NCBI GenBank assembly: GCA_046160345.1
Contig: JBJXGO010000312.1
Span: 1 to 12,912 of the forward strand
DNA length: 12,912 nucleotides
From: M3007 sp046160345
GTDB lineage: Bacteria; Bacteroidota; Bacteroidia; Chitinophagales; Saprospiraceae
Reading direction: 5' to 3'
The position numbers and the translations under genes were made by a program. Numbering within the stretch: position 1 is the stretch's first letter; each line of letters opens with the position of its first letter. The notes under the pieces are model-generated. The model saw only the letters and a list, made by a program, of their open reading frames with translations. It made no database searches and was not told the origin of the DNA. Below are positions 1 to 7,419 of the stretch, piece by piece.

Positions 1-1
1 T

Positions 2-2050
2 GAAAAAGAAAATTTGATCCTGCTTGACACCCTGAACTTGGGTCCACCTTGGCCTAACCGTATTTCTCCGGCTGGGCTGTGCCTGGATGACCAAAACAGT
101 CTATTATACGTTGTCACCAAGGAAAATAACAGCCTATATGTTGTTGACACTCGCAGCAATGCCATACTCCACCGCGATTCTATTGGCAAAGAGCTATACA
201 CCTGCGCGCTTTCGCCCAGCCGAAAGCAATTGTACCTGACCCATTGGGGCAACAATGAATTGATTGTATGGGACACGGATACCCATAAAATAACGTCCAG
301 AATCCCCGTAGGAGATAATCCCAACGACTTGATTGTCAACAAAAAAGGAACACTGGCCTTCGTCGCTTGTGCTGACGACAACACAGTCAGTGTGATTGAT
401 TTGGTTCAAAATAAAGTCGTGGAAACACTGGTCGCAACACTTTATCCCGATGCACCCACGGGCTCTACCTCCAACAGCGTAGCCCTTTCGCCCGACGAAA
501 AGACGCTTTATATTGCCAATGCCGATAACAATTGCCTTGCTGTTTTCGATGTGTCCGAGCCGAAACAAAGTCGGTCCATTGGTTTCATCCCAACGGGTTG
601 GTATCCGACCTGTGTACGTCTTGTCGGCAATCAGATATTTGTGGCCAATGGAAAAGGTTTCTCCTCTTTTCCAAACCCCAATGGCCCCAATCCAATTGGC
701 AAGAAAAACAAGGTGGATTATCAAAAAGGGATTGAAGAAGATCAGTATATCGGTGGCTTAATGAAAGGCACCATGAGTATCATCAAAACGCCCAATGCTC
801 GGACATTGGAGGAATACACGCGACAGGTTTATCGCAATGCACCCTACACGAAAGAGCGCGAAAAAATGGCCGAAGGCGAAGCAGGAAATCCCATTCCACA
901 ACGTGTAGGCGATCCATCTCCCATCAAGTACGTGTTTTACATCATCAAAGAAAACCGAACCTACGACCAGGTGCTCGGCGATATGCCTGAAGGAAATGGC
1001 GACACTTCTCTTTGTCTATTCCCGGAAAAAATCACACCCAATCACCATGCGCTAGCACGCGACTTTGTGCTGCTCGACAATTTTTATGTCAGCGCTGAAG
1101 TAAGCGCAGATGGCCACAACTGGAGCACTGCTGCTTATGCAAACGATTTTACGGAAAAAACCTGGGTGAACAGTTATGGTGGCCGCGGCGGAGATTATGT
1201 GTTTGAAGGTCAGAATAGAACCGCTTGGCCTAAGGGTGGTTTTATTTGGGATCACTGCAATCGAGCGGGTATTTCCTACCGGACTTACGGTGAATTTGCT
1301 GACGATTTCAAAGCAAATATCCCCTCACTCGAAGGTCATTATTGCCCCTATTTTACTTCCTGGGACACATCCGTGAAAGACACCACCAGGGTTTCGCAAT
1401 GGAAAAGAGAATTCGATTCTCTGATGACTGTCAATGCTTTGCCTCGCCTCAGCACGCTTCGTCTCATCAACGACCACACGGAAGGATTGCGAAAAGGCTC
1501 CCCTACCCCATTCGCTCAGGTAGCCGACAATGATCTGGCATTTGGCTTGTTTGTGGAACATCTTTCAAAAAGCCCGGTTTGGAAGGAATCAGTAGTTTTT
1601 GTACTTGAAGACGACGCTCAAAATGGCGCTGATCATGTGGACGCACACCGATCCATTGCATACGTCGTCAGTCCTTACACCAAACGCAACTATGTAGATC
1701 ACACGCTGTATTCTACCAACTCGATGTTGCGTACCATGGAACTTATTCTTGGCTTACCACCCATGAGCCAACACGATGCTGCAGCTACGCCCATGTGGCG
1801 GTGCTTTTCAAAAAACGCTGATTTGAGTCCTTACAAAGCACTTACTCCAGCTGTAAATCTTGACGATAGAAATGCAGCAGTGGACAATGACTTGCTACGA
1901 CGTTCCAATGCTTTTGACCTTACTGGCGAAGACCGAGTTCCTGATTTGGAGTTCAACGAAGTACTGTGGAAGATCATCAAAGGTGAAGATTCTGAAATGC
2001 CTGCGCCGAGAAGAGGGGCATTTCTGCGATATTCAGAAGAAGAGGATTGA
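2..2050 (+). CDS. YncE-like beta-propeller / phosphoesterase fusion, 5'-truncated
   Basis: The frame is open from the left edge and 682 residues are visible. A TTG at 14-16 is internal and need not be the start; the real start and any signal peptide lie outside. Roughly the first 250 residues are beta-propeller repeats of the YVTN/YncE type (for example VALSPDEKTLYIANADNN). The second half is a phosphoesterase/alkaline-phosphatase-like domain. It opens with FYIIKENRTYDQVLGD (about 929-980), has SADGHNWST (about 1103-1130), and ends with the signature EDDAQNGADHVDAHRS near 1607-1654, where the acidic and His residues probably bind metal. This is the arrangement usually annotated as bifunctional YncE family/alkaline phosphatase family protein. 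I infer a secreted or periplasmic phosphoester hydrolase; the substrate is unknown. The gene converges on the bacilliredoxin gene, with a large hairpin between them. Confidence 0.9.
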   Translation, partial: EKENLILLDTLNLGPPWPNRISPAGLCLDDQNSLLYVVTKENNSLYVVDTRSNAILHRDSIGKELYTCALSPSRKQLYLTHWGNNELIVWDTDTHKITSRIPVGDNPNDLIVNKKGTLAFVACADDNTVSVIDLVQNKVVETLVATLYPDAPTGSTSNSVALSPDEKTLYIANADNNCLAVFDVSEPKQSRSIGFIPTGWYPTCVRLVGNQIFVANGKGFSSFPNPNGPNPIGKKNKVDYQKGIEEDQYIGGLMKGTMSIIKTPNARTLEEYTRQVYRNAPYTKEREKMAEGEAGNPIPQRVGDPSPIKYVFYIIKENRTYDQVLGDMPEGNGDTSLCLFPEKITPNHHALARDFVLLDNFYVSAEVSADGHNWSTAAYANDFTEKTWVNSYGGRGGDYVFEGQNRTAWPKGGFIWDHCNRAGISYRTYGEFADDFKANIPSLEGHYCPYFTSWDTSVKDTTRVSQWKREFDSLMTVNALPRLSTLRLINDHTEGLRKGSPTPFAQVADNDLAFGLFVEHLSKSPVWKESVVFVLEDDAQNGADHVDAHRSIAYVVSPYTKRNYVDHTLYSTNSMLRTMELILGLPPMSQHDAAATPMWRCFSKNADLSPYKALTPAVNLDDRNAAVDNDLLRRSNAFDLTGEDRVPDLEFNEVLWKIIKGEDSEMPAPRRGAFLRYSEEED

Positions 2051-2060
2051 ATATCAAAGT

Positions 2061-2144
2061 TTTATAAAAAATGTGGTGAGGCTTCAGTCACCGGGTGACT
2101 TTGGAGTCACCCGGTGAATGAAGCCTCACCACATTTTTTATAAA
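2061..2144. terminator. 40-bp inverted repeat, likely bidirectional terminator
   Basis: Arms at 2061-2100 and 2105-2144 pair at 39 of 40 positions (G2087/A2118 is the mismatch) around a 4-base loop, TTGG. The outer ends are A6 (2066-2071) and T6 (2134-2139), so transcripts from either side would end in a U-run after a GC-rich stem. It starts 10 bases after the phosphoesterase stop and ends 11 bases before the bacilliredoxin stop, as expected for a shared terminator of convergent genes. The arms are much longer than needed, and each contains its own small palindrome (AGTCACC-G-GGTGACT in the left arm, one mismatch in the right), so a repeat-element origin is possible. Confidence 0.8.
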
Positions 2145-2155
2145 GCACGCCCTTT

Positions 2156-2572
2156 TCAACAATACATATCGTAAGCCGCTCTAAGGTTGTCGGCGATGAT
2201 CTGTGCCGAACGGCCTTCGATATGTCGGCGCTCCAGAAAATGCACCAATTTGCCGTCTTTGAACAAGGCAATGCTGGGCGAAGAGGGTGGATAAGGGGCG
2301 AGGAATTCACGCGCTTTTGCTACGGCATCCGTATCAACCCCGGCAAAGACGGTAAACAACTTGGCTGGGTGCTTGTCGTTTTCCAGAGAAAGTTTCGCCC
2401 CAGGGCGAGCCATTGCAGCAGCGCAACCACATACGCTGTTGACCACCAGCAAAGCGGTACCTTCCTGATTTTCAAGAACTTGTTCTACGGCTTCAGGGGT
2501 GCTAAGCGATTCAAAACCATGATTGGTTAAATCCTGAGCCATTGGAGTGGTGAGTGCTATTGGGTACATCAT
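2156..2572 (-). CDS. BrxA/BrxB-family bacilliredoxin
   Basis: The 138-residue protein has the family-wide features of the YphP/YqiW (BrxA/BrxB) group: a thioredoxin-like fold, length near 140 residues, and the CGC active site in NSVCGCAAAMARPG. These proteins remove bacillithiol from S-bacillithiolated cytosolic proteins; in organisms without bacillithiol they probably act on another low-molecular-weight thiol. Further typical stretches are FAGVDTDAVAKAREF and PSSPSIALFKDGKLVHFLERR. Two adjacent ATG codons (2570-2572 and 2567-2569) are possible starts, and the family usually begins with MYP. A -7-type box lies 35 bases upstream, so the gene is probably transcribed on its own although the glycosyltransferase gene ends only 90 bases upstream on the same strand. 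Confidence 0.93.
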   Translation of the reverse strand: MMYPIALTTPMAQDLTNHGFESLSTPEAVEQVLENQEGTALLVVNSVCGCAAAMARPGAKLSLENDKHPAKLFTVFAGVDTDAVAKAREFLAPYPPSSPSIALFKDGKLVHFLERRHIEGRSAQIIADNLRAAYDMYC

Positions 2573-2607
2573 AAAAAAGACGTGAGTAGTGTAGGTGGAG
2601 TGAAATG

Positions 2608-2615
2608 CAAAAGTA
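2608..2615 (-). promoter_or_regulatory. Candidate -7 box of the bacilliredoxin gene
   Basis: The minus strand reads TACTTTTG, matching the Bacteroidota -7 consensus TAnnTTTG. It ends 35 bases before the ATG, giving a plausible short leader. I see no TTG at the usual -33 distance; a TTTG lies 10 bases upstream (2626-2629), which is too close for the known consensus. Confidence 0.45.
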
Positions 2616-2662
2616 ATTGGCTACGCAAACAGCATTTGAAAAAATTTGTTCGCTGAAAACCA

Positions 2663-4342
2663 TCAAGGTTTCCATTCAAAAAACACAAACCCGTTCTTTC
2701 TGCCAATTTCTTTGATCTGTGGAAATTGTGGCAAGGGGTTCAAGCGGTTGATCTTGGCCACAAAATAAGTGGGTTTAGTGGGGGTATTATAGTAAATATT
2801 TGGAAGGTCGTCCACGGTTTTGTCAGGGCCTGGATGGCGTTTATTGGCATAAAAAAGGTGTGCATAGCTTTTGAATCCAACGGGTTTTATGATGCAGTCT
2901 TCCCCGGCCTTGCTTTCGTAAAATTCGATGGCTGCCCGTTGGGAATATCCTTCAATATTGCACACGGTAAAAAGCAGGGTGCCTCCAACAAAAACCGCTC
3001 CGCCCGCAAATACCCATTGCACCGTTTGCCAGGCTCGCTTTTTTACCCAAAAATAGGTTCCTGCCAGACTGGCCACCACAAGCACCAGGCCAGGGATGCC
3101 CTGCCAAAGTTCCCATTCCACATCTGCATCCAGGTTTGCCAATGCAAAAGGGTCGGCAGCAAAAAGGGGCTTAATGAGTGCCAGGTTTTGCCCTAAAAAC
3201 GGAAGTGCGGCTACGGCCAGGCCTAATATAACCCCAATGGTTGGCAGCAGGAATAAGGTGACCCTGGGCAAGACATTCCATTTGATTGCGCGCCACAAAG
3301 TAACTGAGCCTAAATAAGTTAATGGAAAATAGCACAACGAAGAGTAATGGAGAATTTTAGTCTTTACCAGACTGAAAAGTATCAAAACAACCCAAAAAAG
3401 CAATTGCATCCATGTGGCGAAATCGCAGCGCATGCAAGAAGATAATGTGTTGGTTTCAAGCGCTTCATCCTCACATTCACGATCGCCCCACAAATTGGTG
3501 ACAGCAAAAACCGAAGCTGGAAAACATCCCAGTAGCAACACCACAAAATGATACCCGATAAAGCCTCCGTGGCCCGCATCCTCTGTACTAAACAATCGGA
3601 TTTGATATGCCAAAAACTCCTGAACAAACCAAGGCCCGTGCATCCAAACTTCCACACCAAACCAAAGCAAAGCCGCCAATGCCGCTGCCATGGAAAAATA
3701 GGTCAAATGCAGCCAGTATCCCTTGCCTTTGAAGCGGTATTTTGCCCAATAAAGCAGCAATACCAGTAAAACAATCAAATAAGCCGTGGGCCCTTTGGTC
3801 AATATTGCCAGGCCCAACAAGAATCCGCCGCCCAACAAATGGCGATAACGCACCCAAAATGACTGGGCTTTTTGCTGCCTGAAAAACCTCCAGCGAAATT
3901 CGATGAAGCCATACAGTCCTGTAAAAATAAAAAAATTGAACCAGGGGTCAATTATTCCGCTTCGAAAATAAAGATGAGGCAACAAACTGCCTAACCAGGC
4001 CAAAGCCCAAAGCCAGCCAAACATACGGTCGTGCAGCCGGTGTCCAATATGAAATACGAGGAGGAGGGTGGCCCAACCGCAAAGGGCATTGGGCAAGCGA
4101 GCGGCGAACTCATTGATTCCGAACACTTTCATGGAAAGGGCCTGCATCCATAAAAACAGGGGTGGTTTTTCCCAAAAAGCTTCAAAATCAATCTGTGGGC
4201 GCATCCAGTCGCCCGTTAGAAGCATTTCCCGGGCGCATTCTGCAAAGTTTATCTCATCCCAATCAAACAGATGAACACTTCCCAAAAATGGGAAGAAAAA
4301 CAACAGAGCGAGACCGCTCAGCAAAAGGTAGTCGCGCCGCAT
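2663..4342 (-). CDS. GT39/ArnT-like integral membrane glycosyltransferase
   Basis: A 559-residue polytopic membrane protein of the GT-C fold (PMT/ArnT superfamily), which moves a sugar from a polyprenyl-phosphate donor to lipid, glycan or protein on the periplasmic side. After the first membrane helix comes FDWDEINFAE, with the conserved D29-E30 acidic pair in the first periplasmic loop, then WEKPPLFLW and RSGIIDPWFNFF. About ten hydrophobic segments follow. The last roughly 90 residues form a soluble periplasmic tail ending in FFEWKP. The frame can be extended to a GTG at 4355-4357, but ATG at 4340-4342 (MRRDYLLL) starts just before the first helix and leaves 48 bases after the ompA-like stop. 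Co-transcription with that gene is possible. The acceptor cannot be read from the sequence. Confidence 0.88.
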   Translation of the reverse strand: MRRDYLLLSGLALLFFFPFLGSVHLFDWDEINFAECAREMLLTGDWMRPQIDFEAFWEKPPLFLWMQALSMKVFGINEFAARLPNALCGWATLLLVFHIGHRLHDRMFGWLWALAWLGSLLPHLYFRSGIIDPWFNFFIFTGLYGFIEFRWRFFRQQKAQSFWVRYRHLLGGGFLLGLAILTKGPTAYLIVLLVLLLYWAKYRFKGKGYWLHLTYFSMAAALAALLWFGVEVWMHGPWFVQEFLAYQIRLFSTEDAGHGGFIGYHFVVLLLGCFPASVFAVTNLWGDRECEDEALETNTLSSCMRCDFATWMQLLFWVVLILFSLVKTKILHYSSLCYFPLTYLGSVTLWRAIKWNVLPRVTLFLLPTIGVILGLAVAALPFLGQNLALIKPLFAADPFALANLDADVEWELWQGIPGLVLVVASLAGTYFWVKKRAWQTVQWVFAGGAVFVGGTLLFTVCNIEGYSQRAAIEFYESKAGEDCIIKPVGFKSYAHLFYANKRHPGPDKTVDDLPNIYYNTPTKPTYFVAKINRLNPLPQFPQIKEIGRKNGFVFFEWKP

Positions 4343-4355
4343 AGAGATTGGAAAC

Positions 4356-4374
4356 ACAAATATTGGATATTTGT
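4356..4374. repeat. Short AT-rich palindrome between ompA-like and GT39 genes
   Basis: Perfect 7-bp arms, ACAAATA and TATTTGT, are separated by TTGGA. It lies in the 48-base gap after the OmpA stop codon and before the glycosyltransferase ATG. It could be a weak hairpin attenuating read-through, or an operator. AT-rich palindromes of this size also arise by chance, so confidence is low. Confidence 0.3.
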
Positions 4375-4390
4375 TGAATGGGGTATTTGG

Positions 4391-6367
4391 TTATTCAATC
4401 AACAACTCAAACTCCACCCGGCGGTTTTGCTCCCGACCATCGTTGGTGTCGTTGCTTGCTATCGGTCGTGCTTCGCCAAATCCAGCATAGCGGATGCGTT
4501 CAGCCTTGATCCCTCGGAATATCAGGTAATCATAACAAGCCTTTGCGCGGTCTTGCGACAACTTAAAATTGGCCTCATCATCGCCCACATCATCGGTATA
4601 ACCACTGATAGAGAGCGAGTAAGATGGGTCTTTCCGCATAAGCGTCACCACCTCATCCAGCACATCGTAGGATTGGTCTTTCAATATGGCTTTAGCCGTT
4701 TCAAACTGTATCGCACGGGCGGCAGTTGCCAGTTTTTCCCTTGCTTCTGTGACCTCTTTTTTCTCTTCTTTACCCGCCGTAGCCTTGGCGGAGGCGGGTT
4801 TTTCTTCCTTCACCACTACAGGCTTCTCTTCAGGGCATCCCTCTTTACCCGCTAATCCAGCTACACCTGGGCATTTATCAACATTATCTGCTATTCCATC
4901 TCCATCAGAATCCGGACAACCACCAAATTTACCCGGCTTATCCGGACATGGGTCCTGGGCGTCTGGCACGCCATCCTGATCGCTGTCATCCGGGCAACCT
5001 TTGTTTTTTGCCGTTCCGGCCACCGTTGGGCATTTGTCCTGACTATCCGGGATACCATCCCCATCAGCATCCTTTAGCTCCGGACAGCCATTGTTTTTTG
5101 CTGTTCCTGGAATATCGGGACATTTGTCCAAATTATCGGCTACGCTATCATCATCAGAGTCAGGGCAGCCTCCAAAAGTGCCTGCCTTGTCCGGACAAGG
5201 ATCGTTTTTATCTGGTACACCATCCCCGTCTTCATCGGGGTCTTTTGCTTTTTCAGGGCATCCATTGTTATTTACAGGGCCTGAAACTTCTGGACATTTG
5301 TCAAAATTATCAGCAATTCCATCTCCGTCAGAATCGGGACAGCCATTATTAGCGCCTGCTTTGTCCGGACACAGGTCAACATTATCTGCCACGCCATCCC
5401 CATCGGAATCAGGGCAGCCATTGATGGCACCTGCAAGTTCAGGGCAATGGTCATACTCGTCTGAGGTGCCATCCCCATCGCTGTCCGCCGCTTCCGGGCA
5501 ACCCATATTTTCTGAAGGACCTTTCTCTTCGGGACATTTATCGTCCTTGTCCAAGACCCCATCCAGGTCAGTGTCCGGGCATCCTTTAAATTTGCCTGCC
5601 ACAGTGGGGCAATCGTCAGACTTGTCAGCATATCCGTCCGAGTCATAGTCAGGACACCCCCCTGTTTCGAGGCTGCCTGCCTCATCAGGGCAAGTGTCAT
5701 CTGTATCTGCGATTCCATCATTATCTGCATCCGGACACCCAAGGGCCGTGGGCGGGCCTGCAAACGTAGGGCATACATCCAAAGAATCAGGTGTGCCATC
5801 CTTGTCCAGGTCATACAAGCCAGGTTGTGGCGGGGCGGGCTTGTTCTCCGATTTGTGCAGCATATAAACGTAGCCAAGGCCAATTTGAAGATTGTCGCGA
5901 TTGTCTGTCAATGCTTTACGAAATTCTGCCTGGAGGTTTACAAATGCATACGGGGAGACCCTGAAATGAAGTCCCGCGCCAAATGGGAACTGTAAATGGT
6001 TGTTGTTTTTTTCAAGAACATAGCCGGCACCAGCAAAAGCAAAGGGTACAACTTTTGAACTACTCTTTATGTTTTCAAGACGAAATTGAAGGTCTGCACT
6101 GGCAATCACCGTATTGGCATCCTTTGCATTCGGAATTTTTACAGAGCCTAATTTTAGCGGTACGCCAATATTGAGCGCTGGAGCAATATTGCGAAAATAA
6201 GCGAATTCAAATCCCTGACCGACTTTTAAATCATTGTCAGAAAGAAGGCCATAGTCAATAAAGTTCAATTTGGCATGGATGGCATTTTTAAAGGCCTGAT
6301 TTTGGGAGATTGCAGGCACAATTTGTAGGCTTAAAGCCAACAGTAGGAGTAAAAGAAGTTTTCTCAT
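4391..6367 (-). CDS. OmpA-family outer-membrane protein with 12 thrombospondin type 3 repeats
   Basis: A 658-residue envelope protein. Residues 1-21 are a signal peptide (MRKLLLLLLL..., likely cleavage after AIS). Residues about 22-175 look like a small outer-membrane beta-barrel (alternating strands, GAGYVLEK, FPFGAGLHFRV, QIGLGYVYML). Residues 186-514 hold twelve calcium-binding thrombospondin type 3 units of the DxDGDGxxDxxDxCPxxxGxxxxxGCP kind. A charged Lys/Glu linker (515-545) contains the insertion PASAKATAG (524-532). Residues about 550-658 are an OmpA C-terminal peptidoglycan-binding domain (SISGYTDDVGDD, LSQDRAKACYDYL, GFGEARP, NRRVEFELLIE); D592 and R607 sit where the family contacts diaminopimelate. 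I infer a barrel in the outer membrane with a stiff calcium-dependent spacer reaching the wall. It is divergent from the esterase gene. Confidence 0.95.
   Translation of the reverse strand: MRKLLLLLLLALSLQIVPAISQNQAFKNAIHAKLNFIDYGLLSDNDLKVGQGFEFAYFRNIAPALNIGVPLKLGSVKIPNAKDANTVIASADLQFRLENIKSSSKVVPFAFAGAGYVLEKNNNHLQFPFGAGLHFRVSPYAFVNLQAEFRKALTDNRDNLQIGLGYVYMLHKSENKPAPPQPGLYDLDKDGTPDSLDVCPTFAGPPTALGCPDADNDGIADTDDTCPDEAGSLETGGCPDYDSDGYADKSDDCPTVAGKFKGCPDTDLDGVLDKDDKCPEEKGPSENMGCPEAADSDGDGTSDEYDHCPELAGAINGCPDSDGDGVADNVDLCPDKAGANNGCPDSDGDGIADNFDKCPEVSGPVNNNGCPEKAKDPDEDGDGVPDKNDPCPDKAGTFGGCPDSDDDSVADNLDKCPDIPGTAKNNGCPELKDADGDGIPDSQDKCPTVAGTAKNKGCPDDSDQDGVPDAQDPCPDKPGKFGGCPDSDGDGIADNVDKCPGVAGLAGKEGCPEEKPVVVKEEKPASAKATAGKEEKKEVTEAREKLATAARAIQFETAKAILKDQSYDVLDEVVTLMRKDPSYSLSISGYTDDVGDDEANFKLSQDRAKACYDYLIFRGIKAERIRYAGFGEARPIASNDTNDGREQNRRVEFELLIE
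4773..4798. repeat. In-frame palindromic insertion encoding PASAKATAG
   Basis: The plus strand reads CCCGCC, 14 bases, GGCGGG: six GC pairs (seven with A4772/T4799), then three more inner pairs (GCC/GGC, 4782-4784 with 4787-4789) around a 2-base loop. On the minus strand it is exactly codons 524-532 of the OmpA protein, P-A-S-A-K-A-T-A-G, in a Lys/Glu/Val linker. Its high GC content contrasts with the A-rich coding sequence on both sides. I recall near-identical peptides in unrelated proteins of Bacteroidota and candidate-phylum genomes; that is memory, not a search. Confidence 0.55.
4826..5812 (-). repeat. Tandem thrombospondin type 3 coding repeats
   Basis: Twelve degenerate units of about 24-33 codons lie within the OmpA-family gene (residues 186-514). 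Units 8-9 (378-432; bases 5072-5236) and 11-12 (462-514; bases 4826-4984) share an extended pattern: GVPDxxDPCPDKxGxFGGCPDSD, then ADNxDKCP. This suggests block duplication of about three units on top of single-unit duplication. Unit 9 has DSDDDS in place of the usual DSDGDG, so its calcium site may be weaker. Confidence 0.85.
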
Positions 6368-6374
6368 TGTGAAT

Positions 6375-6402
6375 CTAAAATATGTTTGGGGATATAAAAC
6401 AA
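6375..6402 (-). promoter_or_regulatory. Weak candidate promoter of the ompA-like gene
   Basis: On the minus strand TTG (6400-6402) is followed after 17 bases by TATTTTAG (6375-6382). The second element differs from TAnnTTTG at one base. It ends 7 bases before the ATG. Spacing and position fit the Bacteroidota -33/-7 pattern, but the match is imperfect and the region is AT-rich. Confidence 0.25.
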
Positions 6403-6453
6403 AAGAAGTGCCAATAACTAAATCAGGGTAGCTGAATAATTTGCAGCACGCCC

Positions 6454-6461
6454 TACTTTTG
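6454..6461 (+). promoter_or_regulatory. Candidate -7 box of the esterase gene
   Basis: TACTTTTG matches the Bacteroidota consensus TAnnTTTG. It ends 18 bases before the TTG start codon in the 112-base divergent gap between the ompA-like gene and the esterase. A TTTG (6440-6443) lies 10 bases upstream, the same geometry as at the bacilliredoxin gene. No TTG is found at the usual -33 distance. Confidence 0.4.
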
Positions 6462-6479
6462 TCAAAATTTTAAATAAAA

Positions 6480-7310
6480 TTGAAATCTATATTTTTTTTC
6501 AACTTATTCATTTTCAACTGTTTAATTGTGCCAAACACGCTCAATGCCGCTCATGTTGACACCCTGGAAATCTTTAGTGCCAGTATGCGGAAAAACATAA
6601 AATGTCTTGTAGTTGCCCCAGAAAATTATCGGGTCACAGGTGCCCCGTACCCGGTTTTGTATTTACTGCATGGATATAGCGGTAATTTTGCGGGTTGGCT
6701 TACCGACGCACCTCAACTCCGCGAACATGCCGACAATTACCAAATGCTCATCGTGTGCCCCGATGGCGGCTACGACAGCTGGTATCTCGACAGCCCGGTT
6801 GACAGTACTGTGCGCTACGATACTTATATCTCAAAAGAGGTGGTGGGCTTTATTGACTATTATTTCAACACAAGAAAGGAGCCATCCGGACGAGCCATTG
6901 CCGGGCTTAGCATGGGCGGACATGGGGCTATCTATCTGTCTATCAAACATTTAGGCACCTTTGGGGCAGCCGGGAGTATGGCAGGAGGTTTGGACTTGAG
7001 GCCTTTTAAAAAAAATGAATGGGATTTGAAAGGAGTATTGGGTCTCCCTGCAACCCATTGGAAAAACTGGAAAGAGGCATCAACAGTCAATATGGTGCAA
7101 CAATTAAAAGGACAGGAGATCCCCCTTATCATCGATTGTGGTTTGGACGATTTTTTTCTGGAAACCAACCGAAAAATGCACAAAAATTTGCTGGAAGCCA
7201 AGATCCCACACGAGTATATCGAACGCCCCGGCGAACACAACAGCGAATATTGGGGAAGTGCCGTGGATTATCAGGTGCTGTTTTTTCATAAGTTTTTTGA
7301 AAAAGAGTAG
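6480..7310 (+). CDS. Secreted alpha/beta-hydrolase esterase (esterase D / EstA-like)
   Basis: A 276-residue putative carboxylesterase of the esterase D/S-formylglutathione hydrolase/antigen 85-like group. The nucleophile elbow is GLSMGG with Ser144. LLHGYSGN (62-69) carries the oxyanion-hole segment. The probable acid is D223 or D224 in CGLDDFF, and the base is H253 in PGEHNSEYW. The protein begins with a hydrophobic signal peptide ending near NTLNA (residue 23), so it is exported. The only start consistent with that peptide is TTG at 6480-6482: an in-frame TAA precedes it at 6471-6473, and the next in-frame ATG (residue 36) would remove the signal and the first strand. The related group often hydrolyses acetylated sugars or short-chain esters; the substrate here is unknown. 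It converges on the UbiA gene. Confidence 0.9.
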   Translation: MKSIFFFNLFIFNCLIVPNTLNAAHVDTLEIFSASMRKNIKCLVVAPENYRVTGAPYPVLYLLHGYSGNFAGWLTDAPQLREHADNYQMLIVCPDGGYDSWYLDSPVDSTVRYDTYISKEVVGFIDYYFNTRKEPSGRAIAGLSMGGHGAIYLSIKHLGTFGAAGSMAGGLDLRPFKKNEWDLKGVLGLPATHWKNWKEASTVNMVQQLKGQEIPLIIDCGLDDFFLETNRKMHKNLLEAKIPHEYIERPGEHNSEYWGSAVDYQVLFFHKFFEKE

Positions 7311-7395
7311 ATGTTTCGCGCAGATGTTTAGAGCAGATTTTACGCAGATAACATGCACAGATTTCACACAGATTTGTTAAAGCATAAACATCTGC
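7308..7395. repeat. Periodic CAGAT tract closed by an 11-bp inverted repeat
   Basis: CAGAT occurs at 7321, 7334, 7345, 7358 and 7369, with a degenerate TAGAT at 7308 that overlaps the esterase stop codon. Spacings are 13, 13, 11, 13 and 11 bases, close to one helical turn plus. Most units are embedded in (A/G)CNCAGATTT-like contexts. GCAGATGTTTA (7320-7330) recurs inverted as TAAACATCTGC (7385-7395), closing the tract with a 54-base loop. It fills most of the 109-base gap between convergent genes and encodes nothing I recognise. Confidence 0.6.
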
Positions 7396-7419
7396 AAAAC
7401 AGTTACGTGATATACCCTT

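Noticed and set aside
194..724. 176-codon minus-strand open frame opposite the YncE domain
   Set aside because: It is antisense to clear beta-propeller coding sequence and has no family signature; a shadow frame.
2222..2530. 102-codon plus-strand open frame opposite the bacilliredoxin
   Set aside because: It is the complement of a well-conserved bacilliredoxin gene with the CGC active site.
4343..4357. GTG start at 4355-4357 for the glycosyltransferase
   Set aside because: It adds only five residues over the ATG at 4340-4342 and overlaps the AT-rich palindrome; ATG is simpler.
4271..5648. Long plus-strand open frames opposite the OmpA gene (4271-4855, 4686-4979, 4948-5352, 5091-5648)
   Set aside because: They are antisense to an unmistakable OmpA gene. 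Their Ser/Pro/Gly/His-rich composition is what the complement of Asp/Gly/Cys/Pro repeats produces, and none resembles a known domain.
4826..5812. A CRISPR-like or other non-coding repeat array
   Set aside because: The periodic DNA is fully explained by thrombospondin type 3 codons in one uninterrupted frame. Units vary in length and sequence and there are no identical repeats with unique spacers.
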